Shown here one piece after another: positions 33,077 to 44,178 of a stretch of 64,000 nucleotides of DNA (its first letter is position 1; every line of letters begins with the position of its first letter). This DNA comes from Plasmodium brasilianum (Eukaryota > Apicomplexa > Aconoidasida > Haemosporida > Plasmodiidae). The notes under the pieces are model-generated. The model ran no database searches. It was not told the DNA's origin and saw only the letters and a program-made list of their open reading frames with translations. A program made the position numbers and the translations under genes. The stretch spans positions 2,101,501 through 2,165,500 of the forward strand of contig NC_090124.1 of NCBI RefSeq assembly GCF_023973825.1, in the 5' to 3' direction.

Positions 33077-33389
33077 CCTATACATATTTATATGTATGTA
33101 CATCCTTATCTGAACATGAAAAAACGGAAAAAACACATTAATTAAATTTAAAATAAAAAAAACAAAACAAAAAGCTCCTAATTGTAAAAATATTAAAACT
33201 ATAAACAATTAATTAAGAAGCAATATAGTTATTCTCTCATATATATATGGGCTTTCTCGCTTTAACTAAAATATAAATACAAAAAAATGTACACGTATGC
33301 TTATATACAAATACATTTGTACATAATATTATATATATATGTATATTTTACATATGCATATTTTTTATATATTTATATATTATATGTAC

Positions 33390-33575
33390 ATTTATATTTA
33401 TGTATATTTATATTTATGTATATTTATATTTATGTATATTTATATTTATGTATATTTATATTTATGTATATTTATATTTATGTATAATTTATATTTATGT
33501 ATAATTTATATTTATGTATATTTAAATTTATGTATATTTATATTTATGTATATTTATATTTATGTATATTTCATA
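33390..33575. repeat. 16-bp tandem repeat TATGTATATTTATATT
   Basis: About eleven copies with minor variants (TATAATTTATATT, TATATTTAAATT). It is a simple-sequence array with no coding value. Confidence 0.9.
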
Positions 33576-34127
33576 TATGCATATTTTATATATGTACATT
33601 TGTATGTATGTATGTATGTATGTATGTAATTTGTACTAATGTACATTTATACATATGCGCGTATAATAAAGTATAAAATTAATTTGACGCAAAAATATTT
33701 TCAGTTTGATCATAAAAATGTATATAAAAAAAATAAAATAAAATATAATAATCCCCTCACATTTTTTAAATATAATTTTATAAAAAAGGTTTCTTAAGTA
33801 TTATATGAATAAAAATGCATTTGCGCTATTTTACAGTTAAAAATGAAATAATTCGGAAAAGCAAAAAAAATATAATAATAAAACATAAATAATTATATAA
33901 AAATGTACATATATTTTGTTTACGCATGTATAAATATGTATATATATATAATTTATTATATGTAAGCTCATATGAATTATAATCCTATTTCTGTGGGAAT
34001 AAAAATCACTTTTTTTTTTCCTTTTATAAAACCTTTCACTTTTGTTGCATTACATATTTTTTCAAATGCTCCATTTTATTTTTTTCACCTCCACGCGCAA
34101 TAGTATTATATGTATATAAATAAATAT

Positions 34128-34202
34128 ATATTATGTACATATGTATATATATTATGTACATATGTATATATATTATGTACATATGTATATATATTATATA
34201 CA
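34128..34202. repeat. 21-bp tandem repeat ATTATGTACATATGTATATAT
   Basis: Three to four copies, each containing the palindrome GTACATATGTA[C/T]. It lies in the 5.2 kb spacer. Confidence 0.85.
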
Positions 34203-34836
34203 TTATATATATGTGTTTTGTATACATATATATATATATATATACTACATACATATATATATATATATACTACATACATATATACGTATTTACATACAAT
34301 AAATATTTAATATATAAATGTAAGAGCTGTTAATAAGTGTGCCCGCAATGCATAATTTTTAATATACAAAAAACGTACATTTTGCAAAAGTTTGATAAAT
34401 AATATTAATAAACAATATATATGAAAGCATATGAATATGTATTATATATATGTAAATGTAAGCATATGTATATATAGATATAGATATATATTCGTATATA
34501 GAAGTGCTTATATCTTTTTACCTGTTTACTATGTATGCATTTATAGCCCATGCGCCACAACACAGTTTTTCATAGTCCCTATTGCGAATGAATTTTTAAT
34601 AACCTCAGGGGGAAGAAGCTTATATGAATTTTTTTTAATATTTACAAAAAAGTTTAATTTAAATAAAAAAAATTTTTAAGATATGTAATAATGGTAAAGT
34701 TAAAAGTTTAGCATAAACTATAAATTCAGAAGTGAAAGATAAGGAAAAAAAAAGAAAAGAAAAAAATGGAAAATTTAAAAATATATATATAATTGTTGAA
34801 AAAAAAATTTCCTCATTATGATACTCCCCCCCCCAC

Positions 34837-34867
<31 letters not shown>

Positions 34868-35153
34868 ATTTAACGTACATACTTATATATTTTAACAAAA
34901 CAAAAAAAAAATATATAAATATAAATTAAAAAACAACACAGATAATTTTATGTAGTGCAAAGTGTCTTGATAATATTAAAAGTAGAGGAGGAAATATTTA
35001 AAAAAATGTAAACTAGTAATTAAAAGACAGATAAGGGGAACTTGGTATCGTAGCCCCCATTAACGATATAAATTGTATACAATGTTACAACATTACCATG
35101 CGTTAATATAACATAATATAATACAATACACTATTATAATAATTTATGTTCAA

Positions 35154-35196
<43 letters not shown>

Positions 35197-35773
35197 ATTA
35201 TTTTCTTGTGAATATTCTTCGTACTTACAAGACATATATGTAAATATGTATATACATTTATGTATTTATAATTATGCATATACTTTTTACATATTCTCTT
35301 TTAAGTACGTTACTACTTGTTTTCAATATGAGCATGCTGCGTAAAATGCGGAAAAATATAAATCACCAAGACGTGAAACAACACTTTAATTGCGTTATAT
35401 ACTATGTGCAATATATAGTATTGTAATTATTTTATTTTTGCAAAATGCCAAAAAGAATAAATTGGCAATATATCTGTTTTTTTGTATTCATAATTGTGCA
35501 ATAATGTGGTTTGAGGAGACAGCATTAATTTTATTCCGGGAATACATAAAAAAATAAATACACAAAAAGAGGAAGTATCAATTTTTTGAATTCTCGTATT
35601 CCTCGAAAAAATATAGAAAATAAAGAAATATGCTGTATATACTAAAAATACGCATTTAAAATTTTAACTTTATTTTTACTATTTTGTGTATATTCATTTG
35701 GAACATTTTTACAATTGTGATGAGTAGGAAAACTAGACATTTTTATGAGCCCATTTTTTAAGCATATCCATGC

Positions 35774-35807
<34 letters not shown>

Positions 35808-36316
35808 ATATGTGGATGAATAGGATAAAAGATATATGCTGTAACAATTTTTGACATTAAAATTGTATTTTGTTCAATGCTGCTAAACTTTGTTCAATTC
35901 TATTAAACTACTTTCATTTTATTTTATTTTTTTTGCTCCTTTTTTCGAATGTTCTGATGTGAAGAGTCTGTCTTTTACATTCCGCACAAATAAGATTCTT
36001 TGTCCTTATTTACAAAACGACATTTTATTTTATAAAAGTATTTCATTACATGATTAATAAAATAAATGAACGGTTAATGCAAGAGTTATTGGTGAATATT
36101 GTGATAAAGACAAACGAACGTAAAATACAAGTTTTGCAGGAAGGCATATGAAATATAATGATGGGGGGAATGTGCTCCTTCAAATAAACATGGTGCATGT
36201 ACGTGGGCATGCATATATATTGCTGTTCGTACATATATATATATATATATACATACAAGCGAATGAACGGGAAATAAGCACATGATAGGCGCTAAAATGC
36301 TAACCCAGCTAACGCG

Positions 36317-36910
36317 CTAAGACAACTCACGGTTGTACTTATTAACGGTCTGTCGTAATATATTCATAAATTTTACATCAGTTTTATAGTCATACGTTTT
36401 TTTCAAAGCTTCCTGCGGTGCAGTATCCAATGGATTTTCTTCCACTTGCTCATACTCGTCTTCTTTTTTTTTATCATCAGGCCATGGTATAACAACTCCT
36501 GACTTTTTTGATATGCGAATTATTTGATTATCATCTGTATATCTAATACATACTTTTGTATTTGTTTTTAAAAAGCTATCAATTAACTGAACATTAGAGT
36601 AATGAATTTTTTTTTCAATATAAACAAATTTATTGTCAATAAAAAGTTTTCTTAAATTACATCCTTTTACTTTCACCATATTTCTAAATCTATCACAGCA
36701 TAACACTTCTCCAATTTTTCCTTTATCTTTTCCAGATATTACTTTTACTTCATCCCCTGTTTTTATCTTCCATAGTTTAATAATATTTCGCGGCTTAATT
36801 ATTTTATGATTTCTCACCTGAACAGTTAATAAAAAAAAGTTACTCACCTTGCTCGGCAATACATGATTGCTAATTTTACTCGTAAAAAGGGAACAAATCA
36901 TTTTTTCCAA
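36317..36910 (-). CDS. Mitochondrial large-subunit ribosomal protein uL24 (L24), 197 residues
   Basis: The KOW-type core reads KLWKIKTGDEVKVISGKDKGKIGEVLCC in segments and then VKVKGCNLRKLF, which is diagnostic for the uL24 family. The protein begins with a basic, hydroxylated leader (MEKMICSLFTSKISNHVLPS) suited to mitochondrial import and has a C-terminal extension (VVIPWPDDKK onward) as in mitochondrial L24. uL24 starts assembly of the large ribosomal subunit by binding 23S rRNA. An intron-like 30-base segment within the frame (36818-36847) encodes VSNFFLLTVQ just before the conserved core; see the findings. It is divergent from the small gene at 37765. Confidence 0.9.
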   Translation of the reverse strand: MEKMICSLFTSKISNHVLPSKVSNFFLLTVQVRNHKIIKPRNIIKLWKIKTGDEVKVISGKDKGKIGEVLCCDRFRNMVKVKGCNLRKLFIDNKFVYIEKKIHYSNVQLIDSFLKTNTKVCIRYTDDNQIIRISKKSGVVIPWPDDKKKEDEYEQVEENPLDTAPQEALKKTYDYKTDVKFMNILRQTVNKYNRELS

Positions 36911-36971
36911 AATCTTAACAAGCTTTTACTTCATCATTCCATGGGTAACTTCAAAAAGGGAAAGGAAAGGA

Positions 36972-37002
<31 letters not shown>

Positions 37003-37764
37003 GAAGTTAACAGGATGGCTTAAGCTCAAAATGGGTCAGAGGATGTACCTGTATACATATGAATATGTATATACATGTATATGTTCATTAACTACACACT
37101 TTGCGTAAAAATAAATTTATAATACAAGCAAATTGTAGAAGAAACTTATTATACCTTGTGGGGATATACATTTTTGTAAACTACCTCAATGTACACCTTT
37201 AAGATCCGATCCGAGTGAATGGCTAGGCAATATATTTTTACAATTCATTCTTTTTAAAAAAAAAGAAAAAACCATGACAATATGAATGTATATGAGAATG
37301 TGAAGTGATTTAAGTGCGTTTGTGCATGTGAATGGGACTCTGAATGTCAATGTAAATGTAAATGTGAACGTAAATGTAAACGTAAATGTAAACGTAAATG
37401 TAAACGTAAATGTAAATGTTTATTAAAAAAAATATATAGAGAGAGTACTGCAAAACGACTGTTTAAGATTTCCCATTTCCCATCGACCAGCCAAAAAAAA
37501 AGGTAAAAAAAAAAGAAAAATTAAACCATACAAAAAAAAAATTATAATATAATAAAGAAAAAAATAGCGAAAAAATATTAAGTAGCAAAAACATAACCAA
37601 ATGTAGCAAAAACTGAACGAAGTGTAGCAAAAACATAACCAAATGTAGCAAAAACTGAACGAAGTGTAGCAAAAACATAACCAAATGTAGCAAAAACTGA
37701 ACGAAGTGTAGCAAAAACATAACAAAATACAGCAAAAAAAAAAAAAAAAAGAAGAAAATATATA
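36911..37764. other. Divergent spacer with two short tandem arrays
   Basis: Between the uL24 start (-) and the small gene (+). It contains a 12-bp array AAATGTAAACGT around 37349-37415 and the 42-bp array at 37583-37735. Both promoters are expected here. Confidence 0.6.
37583..37735. repeat. 42-bp tandem repeat of two related 21-bp halves
   Basis: The half-units TGTAGCAAAAACATAACCAAA and TGTAGCAAAAACTGAACGAAG alternate for about three and a half 42-base periods. It ends about 30 bases before the start codon of the small gene at 37765, so it probably lies in or next to its promoter or 5' UTR. Confidence 0.88.
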
Positions 37765-38607
37765 ATGAAAAAAAACCACGATGCGTTAAAGAAAGAACAA
37801 GAAAGAGCTGTCCAAACAAACGCAGTATACCCCCCCTCCCGTGCATAACTGCAAACATTGCCTGAACCAATAATATATTTTTTATTTTATAGAAAGCATA
37901 ATATATCTATCATGTGTTGAAGTGGTAAATTTATACATCACTATTTTACAAAAGGACGGTTTGATCGAAATTTTGGAGAATGGACAAATTGAAAAACCTA
38001 CTTTTTGTCAAAAATGGAAATTTTTCCGTAAGTTTGAATCAGCCGAAGGGCATAGAACAAATGAGATAGGAAACATACATGTATATGCGTGTGGGTTTTT
38101 TGTGTATATATTTTCTCGTTTTCGCTTTTATGAATTTGTTTGAACAGAACTGCCCAGTAATGATCATATGTCTGCCTTTTCTCTTCATTTAAGAACGCAC
38201 AAATAAAGCTATTAGCTTTTACTTCTTTAAGCATGCTGATATTAATGGTAACGGGAGATGGCATACAAACCCCCTTGGGTTACGTCAAACATGTTAAGAA
38301 AGAAATGGAAAAAGAAAAGGAGGCCAACGAATCACTTGAAAAGAGATTATTAAAAGAACTGGGATATACCACGTAATTTTTTTTTTTTTTTTTTTTTTTG
38401 AAAAATCATAAAATATCATAATTAATTAAAATCTATATGGAAATGTAAAAAGACGTTGGACAAAATTTTGTTACGTTTGTGTGTGTCCATTCGTTTTGCG
38501 TTTTTATTTTTTATATTTTTTTTTTTTTTTTCTCTTGCCATTTCCGAAGTTATCACGAATGGAAGAGGGCAGGCATTTTACCACCAGATGATAAACGAAA
38601 CGAATAG
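37765..38607 (+). CDS. Small multi-exon protein of about 101-115 residues, function unknown
   Basis: Four exons fit: 37765-37824 (MKKNHDALKKEQERAVQTNA), 37955-38027 (DGLIEILENGQIEKP and on), a third exon ending at 38372, and 38550-38607, which ends ILPPDDKRNE. The third exon could begin at 38258 (101 residues in total) or at 38216 (115 residues, adding the hydrophobic stretch FTSLSMLILMV). Both choices keep the phase. The exon 3-4 part, GIQTPLGYVKHVKKEME then LLKELGYTTYHEWKRAG, is hydrophilic, non-repetitive and clearly protein-like. The exon 2 acceptor (ACAAAAG) is poor in pyrimidines. I do not recognise the family. Confidence 0.55.
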
Positions 38608-39972
38608 GAAATATAATCTTAGTTTTACCTCAGCAGTTACTATGTTGAGTGCTGTCATGTATTTCTCTCTAAAAATTACTGATATATTATAATTCTTCAG
38701 AGGGGTTTTCAACCAGTTACTGTTCATCTTGTAAAAAAATTTTTTTTTTTCAAAACTTGTTACTTATATGTAGGGGAAGGATACACTATACATACTACAT
38801 TTTATAACATCATATATTATATCAATAGGTGAAAATAAGGACAAAACAGAATGGACATGTATATAACTCCGAATTAAAGCAGCATACATGGAGATGCATG
38901 TATCACACGTTAAACACCACACACCGCACAGTATACCATTTTGCATTACCATTAATATAAAAATTTTTAACACAAAGAAAAAGAAAAACGAGTGCACAGC
39001 ATAGGGGAATTATATTGCGCATTTTACTGTTTCCGTTCATTAATCTCATTTTCATATCGTATGACATTTTACTTTTTTCTCTTTGCGTGCACAGTTTGCA
39101 TTTGCAAGTGTATCCCGTCGTTGTTGAATAAACGAGCGAACCATTTTTTACACGTCATTATTTATGCAACTTTGTACATATCCGCTTTTTTACTGTGCCA
39201 TATTCATGCAGCTTTCTATATACCCGCTTTTTTATGTAGCCATATTTATGCGCCTTTGAACATACTCGCTTTTTTACGTTGTCATTAGTTATGTGTACTT
39301 CTACATACCCACTTTTTTCGTTTATACTCATATTATATCTATTTAAACAAATTTTTCTTAAAATATCTTTAAGCTTGTTCGCATGATTACATGCACTGAT
39401 ATACAACTTCGAAATAATACAACAATATTCCTAAATTTTTGCAATTGTTGAGAATTTAGAAGAATCTTTTCTTTTTTTTTTCACTCGCATATATAAGTGG
39501 ACGTATTATTTAAAAATACAGAGTAAAAAAAAAAAAAGAAAAAGAAAAAAAAAATTGCCCAATAGAAGAAATAATAAAACTCTCTATATTTCACTCCTTT
39601 TTTTGGTTTTTATGTATTATATTTTGGGCTAATGAAGAGAGAAACAATTTTCTTTTTACGATACTTTTGCAGTTGTATGTATATGTATGTATAAATATGT
39701 ATATGCATGTATAAATATGTATATGTATGTATAAATATGTATATGCATGTATAAATATGTATGTTTATGTGTATGTATGTGTATGCATATGTATATATTG
39801 CTATAAACTGATGAGAATGTATTACGTTATTCCCCTTTTTACCTATTTTTTTTTTTTTTTTCTTTTTTGACATACGGAAAAAGTGCACGTTTTACATAAT
39901 TCTAAAATGAAAGGCACACAAATGACAAAATGATTGAATGTAAGATGGTACCTTTTTTTTTACTTTTTTAAA
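38608..39972. other. Spacer before the RAP-domain gene
   Basis: About 1.4 kb between two plus-strand genes. It holds an imperfect repeat of about 42 bases near 39150-39310 (copies contain CGCTTTTTTA and TATTTATGC variants), a 24-bp array TATGTATAAATATGTATATGCA at 39671-39780, and poly(T) at 39846-39861. No exon could be supported. Confidence 0.6.
39671..39785. repeat. About 24-bp repeat ATGTATAAATATGTATATGC
   Basis: Four to five copies upstream of the RAP-domain gene, likely in its promoter or 5' UTR. It is simple TA-rich sequence with TGCATG cores. Confidence 0.8.
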
Positions 39973-42900
39973 ATGTTCATGAAAAAGAGAAAAGTGTTTA
40001 TAGATAATATTTATGTAAATCTATACAACATAAAGCAATGTACTAATTTTTCCACTTCTACCATTTTTAATTTAAAAAAAAATAAGCCACTGAACATTGA
40101 CCATGCAAATAGAATTGGCCAAGGAAAGGGGGGAAAAGCAGTGAAAGCAGTGAAAGCGGCAACAGGAGCAGAAGAGGCAGCAGAGGCATCGACAGGGGGG
40201 GGAAGATGCAGACGGAATGAACTACGCCAAAAGTACGGTAAGTTCGAGGAGAATAAGAGAGTAACAAAACTATGCCAAGAATTAGATCAGAATATTAAAA
40301 AAATGGAATACAATCATTACGAAAGGAATTTAACCTATGGTTTGTCGATAGCAGAAAATTCTATTGAGTTATCTCAGTTAATAAATAGAATTAGTAAAAA
40401 TATATTATTTGTAAATAGTAATCATGTAAGATCAATATATGTAAAACTCATTGACAAAATTTTAAAAATATATGACAACATTCCAATTAGAAGTGTAAGT
40501 TTAATTTTAAATAGTATGCTTAAGCTAAATTATTATCATCGTGAATTTATCTTTTTGTTTTTTAAAAATATAAAACGAGTAATTAATCGGAGTAATTACA
40601 TCGATCTGTGTATCTTATACCATTTTTATGTAAACTCGTTTGATAAAATACATCCCTTTAATATTCCAAATGATCAAGTGTTAAATTCCTTTTTAACAAA
40701 AATATCGCATACCACTTCGTCTTTACAAATTCATGGCATATCCTGTATACTAAGATGTAACAAGAAGATAGTGAAGAGGATGTTAAGTTCTTTTACAAAA
40801 AACAACAGGGAATCGCGGGATTATTTGATGAAGGACTTAGAAGATAACACAGTGGATGTGAGTAGCGTCTACTTGTGGGTAAAGAAATCAGGGAGGGAAC
40901 CAGATGAGGGAAAAGAGGAAGATGAAAAGGAATTGGACGAAGCGGAGGACGATGATAACGATGCATCAAATTATACCCATAACGATGAAGTCAGAGGGGG
41001 GAAAGGGGGAAACAACTGGAAACATAAAAAAATTTCTGCGTTAAATTTACGGCTTATCGAAAGAATAAATGTTTCTTTAAGAGATAATTTTTATTTAAAA
41101 TTATCATATGCGAACATTCAACAGCTTTGTAATATGCTAGAAGACTTTGAATTTTTTAACTTAGTTGACAACAATTGCTATTATGATGTTTTGAATATAT
41201 TGAAGAGGGTTCAAAACTTAGATAAATTTAAAAATTTAGATTATATAAACATATTGAATATTATAAAAAGTCGAAATATAAAATATAATGATGCCCTTTC
41301 ATTCTCTCATTTTTCTTTTCTTTTTGAAGCAATAAAAGACAAAAATGTTGAAGATTTTTCCTCTAACGATTTAGCTGAACTAATGAAGATATTATATTAT
41401 TTTAAAAAAATGTACCATCTCAAATTTTGCCTGAACAAGTTAGAATATTCTTTGCACAAAAAGAACCTTAGTGAAGTATCCTCCGTTTCGACTCTGATAT
41501 ATCTCCTTTACGAATATTCCATCATAGGGAAGAGTAGCGATGTGATGGGTTCGCTGCAGAGGAGGTTGTTTGACACGATAATGAGCCGTGAATGCAGTGG
41601 AAGTAGCAATGGTAGTGATAACACCGGATGTAGCGACTTGAACGATGGGGGATCCACCTCCTATAATGATATTCCCATAAACGAGCGCATTCTTTTGGTA
41701 AAATCAATCGAAGGATTAATCGATAAGGGCACTATAAATTTAGAGTACTTAAGAAAAAGGGAGTTCTATATAAGTAATTGCAATGAAAACCCTTTCAAAG
41801 AGTCAAATGTTGAGAGATACATCCATTACATATTATACAAAATTTTAGTTTTAGGAAGGGTAAAATATAACGACTTTTCCATTTTTTTGTATTTGTTAAA
41901 ATATGCGCTCTTGTTTTCCCTTCATTTTACCATTAAAGATGTTGTACTACTTTTGAAGGGTCTACACCTTTGTTCTTACTTCATTACTAAGGATAATTAT
42001 TTCATTTTTGAAAAAGCGTTAAATTATTTTAGCATTTTTTTAATGCCGCAATACCATTCACATTACAAGAGAAACAAGTCTAACGCTGTGAAGAATGACT
42101 TAATGAAATATGCTATAAATGAATGTAAAGATAATTTTTTTAAATATGAACCTCCAAGAAATGTGCATTGTTTGAATCATATTAGTAGTGTGTACAGACA
42201 AATGGAGGATATAATTCAGGTGTATTGCGCATATTTACATAATGAGGAAGATGGTAGGTATCAGGAAAAAGAAGTTGATTTGATAGATGAGGTGAGTGAT
42301 AATAATATTTTAAAGAAGAACAGTACATATTATAACGATCAAGATAAATATAACAGTATTATGAATTATAGTTTCATCAAAATTTGTATTGTTGACTGCT
42401 GTAATATATTATATTATTTTCGAAAATTGAATTATGTAAACCATGATGTAATTAATGTTATCTTAAAAAATGTGTATGGAAATATAAATTTTTTAAAAAA
42501 TAAACATATCCTTAAAATGATAAGTGGATTTAGCATAATAAAAAATATTGATGAGTATTTCTCTTCTTTTAATTCTATTTTTAAGAAAATATTATTTCAA
42601 TTTTTTTTGTCCCATAAGGAGAGTGACGAAAATAATACAGTAAAAGTAGACGAGACTATCAAGCTATTTTACTTAGTTAGTAAATTACGTATAGATAAAG
42701 AGTCAATAAATTACTATATTAGAAAGTATATTTTGATTTATTTGGAAAACTTGTTAGAAAAAAATGAATTAACTGTAAACAACCTTCAGCTATTGTTTGG
42801 GGGGTTTAAGTATATGTATCCTTATCGATATATAGGTTTGATAGAGTACTCTTTGAAACGAATTCATCAGATGGTGTATGATGAGAGGAGTGGCAGTTAC

Positions 42901-44178
42901 AATAGGGGTGATGATAATGTTAGGGGAGACAATTTAGAGAGTCATATGAATTGTTCCAAACGTTATATTGTGGGGGGAAATACCAAAAGGAGGAAGACAA
43001 AATGTGCGTTTTCTATTTCCTTTTTAAAAATATATTTCTCATCATTGCCAATTTTAGTAAACCCATCTTTGAACATCTACTCTAATGTGAATAAGTTGTA
43101 CATAAATATTAGCCATAAACTGTTTGAACAGTTGTCCTATGAACTTACAGAAGCAGATGAAGCATTCAAAAAAGATATTATCCATGCAGTTATAGACTTT
43201 GTGAATTTGTCGTTTCCATTTATTCCTTTTTTTGAAAAATACACAAATTTAATCCTATATATACTTGACGTGAATGAAATTTTATCGAAGGATCAACTTT
43301 GCATGTTTTTGCTAAATTTAAAATTTTTTTCGAAAAAATTCTTAACAAGTCAGAATTTTACAACTTCTGATCTGAGTAAACACAATGAGCTAAAAAAAAA
43401 AATAGATGATCTTTTAAAAACGTTTTCCAGCAATAACGAAGATGCTGTATTATGTTGGAAGAACATGTATCCTGAGGAAGAGAATGTGCAGCGTATAATA
43501 TGTGGGAACAATGATAGACTATCCTACGACTTCTCTTTCAACAAAAGGAAAATCGTTCTTTTTGATACGGAGAATGACAATGAAAAGGAAATAATTTCGA
43601 GGGAGTACAACTACATTGATTTGAACGATTTATATAAAACGAAAAAGGACGACACTAAAAGGAGAAAAACTGTGTGTGATGCGGATAAAGATCAAAACGA
43701 AGATATCAATATAGATATGAATGAATGTAGCGCGAAGAAGAGGCAAAATTACAAAAGCGACAGAAATGCATTAAACGAGTTTGAAATAATTTTGAAAAAA
43801 TATGCCTACTGCCAAAATAATGAAAAAGATAAATTAAATATTTCAAAAAATTTTAAAGTATTCTTATTTGATATTAAATATGTTGATTTAAAAAAAAAAA
43901 TTATATTTGAATTTTTAGATCAACAGTGTTATTTTAAAGAACCAGATAATTCATCAATAGAACTGTTACCTTTAATATATTTGCGATTATTATTTTTAAA
44001 AAAATTAAATTTTCATATACTTCTTATGCCTTTTTATGAGTGGAATAACTGTCATGGAAGGCTAGAAAAAGTTAAGGCTATTTTTCAAAAGTTATTAAAC
44101 ATAACCAACGACGCTGATAATTATTTATATCAAACTGATAAGGCGCACATCTTTTCGTCTGTCGGTCGCTACGAGTAG
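39973..44178 (+). CDS. RAP-domain protein, probably organellar RNA metabolism, 1401 residues
   Basis: The first in-frame ATG (MFMKKRKVFIDN) is chosen as the start; the frame is open upstream only from a TTG at 39934. The basic, Asn/Thr-rich N terminus (VNLYNIKQCTNFSTSTIF) looks like a mitochondrial or apicoplast leader. The bulk is a helical array broken by acidic and Asn-rich inserts. The C terminus (about 1295-1363) matches the RAP domain, a nuclease-like fold abundant in Apicomplexa: VFLFDIKYVDLKKKIIFEFL, a loop, LRLLFLKKLNFHILLMPFYEW. RAP proteins bind organellar RNAs, for example fragmented mitochondrial rRNA. The helical repeats could act as RNA-reading units, as in FASTK and octotricopeptide proteins. 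The gene is a single exon. Confidence 0.9.
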   Translation: MFMKKRKVFIDNIYVNLYNIKQCTNFSTSTIFNLKKNKPLNIDHANRIGQGKGGKAVKAVKAATGAEEAAEASTGGGRCRRNELRQKYGKFEENKRVTKLCQELDQNIKKMEYNHYERNLTYGLSIAENSIELSQLINRISKNILFVNSNHVRSIYVKLIDKILKIYDNIPIRSVSLILNSMLKLNYYHREFIFLFFKNIKRVINRSNYIDLCILYHFYVNSFDKIHPFNIPNDQVLNSFLTKISHTTSSLQIHGISCILRCNKKIVKRMLSSFTKNNRESRDYLMKDLEDNTVDVSSVYLWVKKSGREPDEGKEEDEKELDEAEDDDNDASNYTHNDEVRGGKGGNNWKHKKISALNLRLIERINVSLRDNFYLKLSYANIQQLCNMLEDFEFFNLVDNNCYYDVLNILKRVQNLDKFKNLDYINILNIIKSRNIKYNDALSFSHFSFLFEAIKDKNVEDFSSNDLAELMKILYYFKKMYHLKFCLNKLEYSLHKKNLSEVSSVSTLIYLLYEYSIIGKSSDVMGSLQRRLFDTIMSRECSGSSNGSDNTGCSDLNDGGSTSYNDIPINERILLVKSIEGLIDKGTINLEYLRKREFYISNCNENPFKESNVERYIHYILYKILVLGRVKYNDFSIFLYLLKYALLFSLHFTIKDVVLLLKGLHLCSYFITKDNYFIFEKALNYFSIFLMPQYHSHYKRNKSNAVKNDLMKYAINECKDNFFKYEPPRNVHCLNHISSVYRQMEDIIQVYCAYLHNEEDGRYQEKEVDLIDEVSDNNILKKNSTYYNDQDKYNSIMNYSFIKICIVDCCNILYYFRKLNYVNHDVINVILKNVYGNINFLKNKHILKMISGFSIIKNIDEYFSSFNSIFKKILFQFFLSHKESDENNTVKVDETIKLFYLVSKLRIDKESINYYIRKYILIYLENLLEKNELTVNNLQLLFGGFKYMYPYRYIGLIEYSLKRIHQMVYDERSGSYNRGDDNVRGDNLESHMNCSKRYIVGGNTKRRKTKCAFSISFLKIYFSSLPILVNPSLNIYSNVNKLYINISHKLFEQLSYELTEADEAFKKDIIHAVIDFVNLSFPFIPFFEKYTNLILYILDVNEILSKDQLCMFLLNLKFFSKKFLTSQNFTTSDLSKHNELKKKIDDLLKTFSSNNEDAVLCWKNMYPEEENVQRIICGNNDRLSYDFSFNKRKIVLFDTENDNEKEIISREYNYIDLNDLYKTKKDDTKRRKTVCDADKDQNEDINIDMNECSAKKRQNYKSDRNALNEFEIILKKYAYCQNNEKDKLNISKNFKVFLFDIKYVDLKKKIIFEFLDQQCYFKEPDNSSIELLPLIYLRLLFLKKLNFHILLMPFYEWNNCHGRLEKVKAIFQKLLNITNDADNYLYQTDKAHIFSSVGRYE

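Larger units (their letters stand above)
31065..36316. other. 5.2 kb AT-rich spacer with several phased tandem repeats
   Basis: The longest gap in the window, between the 5' end of the KH gene (-) and the 3' end of uL24 (-). It contains at least four different tandem arrays, listed separately, many (TA)n tracts, and an open frame at 34519-34679 with non-repetitive residues that may be a remnant or an orphan exon. Small islands of higher GC occur near 35040-35060 and 35930-36000. I found no convincing RNA gene. Confidence 0.6.

Noticed and set aside
35930..36000. Box C/D snoRNA-like signals (CTGATGTGA)
   Set aside because: No paired D box or terminal stem could be found at the right spacing.
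31065..36316. Centromere
   Set aside because: AT content is high but broken by GC-containing islands, and the arrays are short and unlike the 2-kb, almost pure AT centromeres of Plasmodium.
38456..38692. A 78-codon frame with VITNGRGQAFYHQM
   Set aside because: It overlaps the last exon of the small gene in another frame; the exon frame continues the protein in phase and is better supported.
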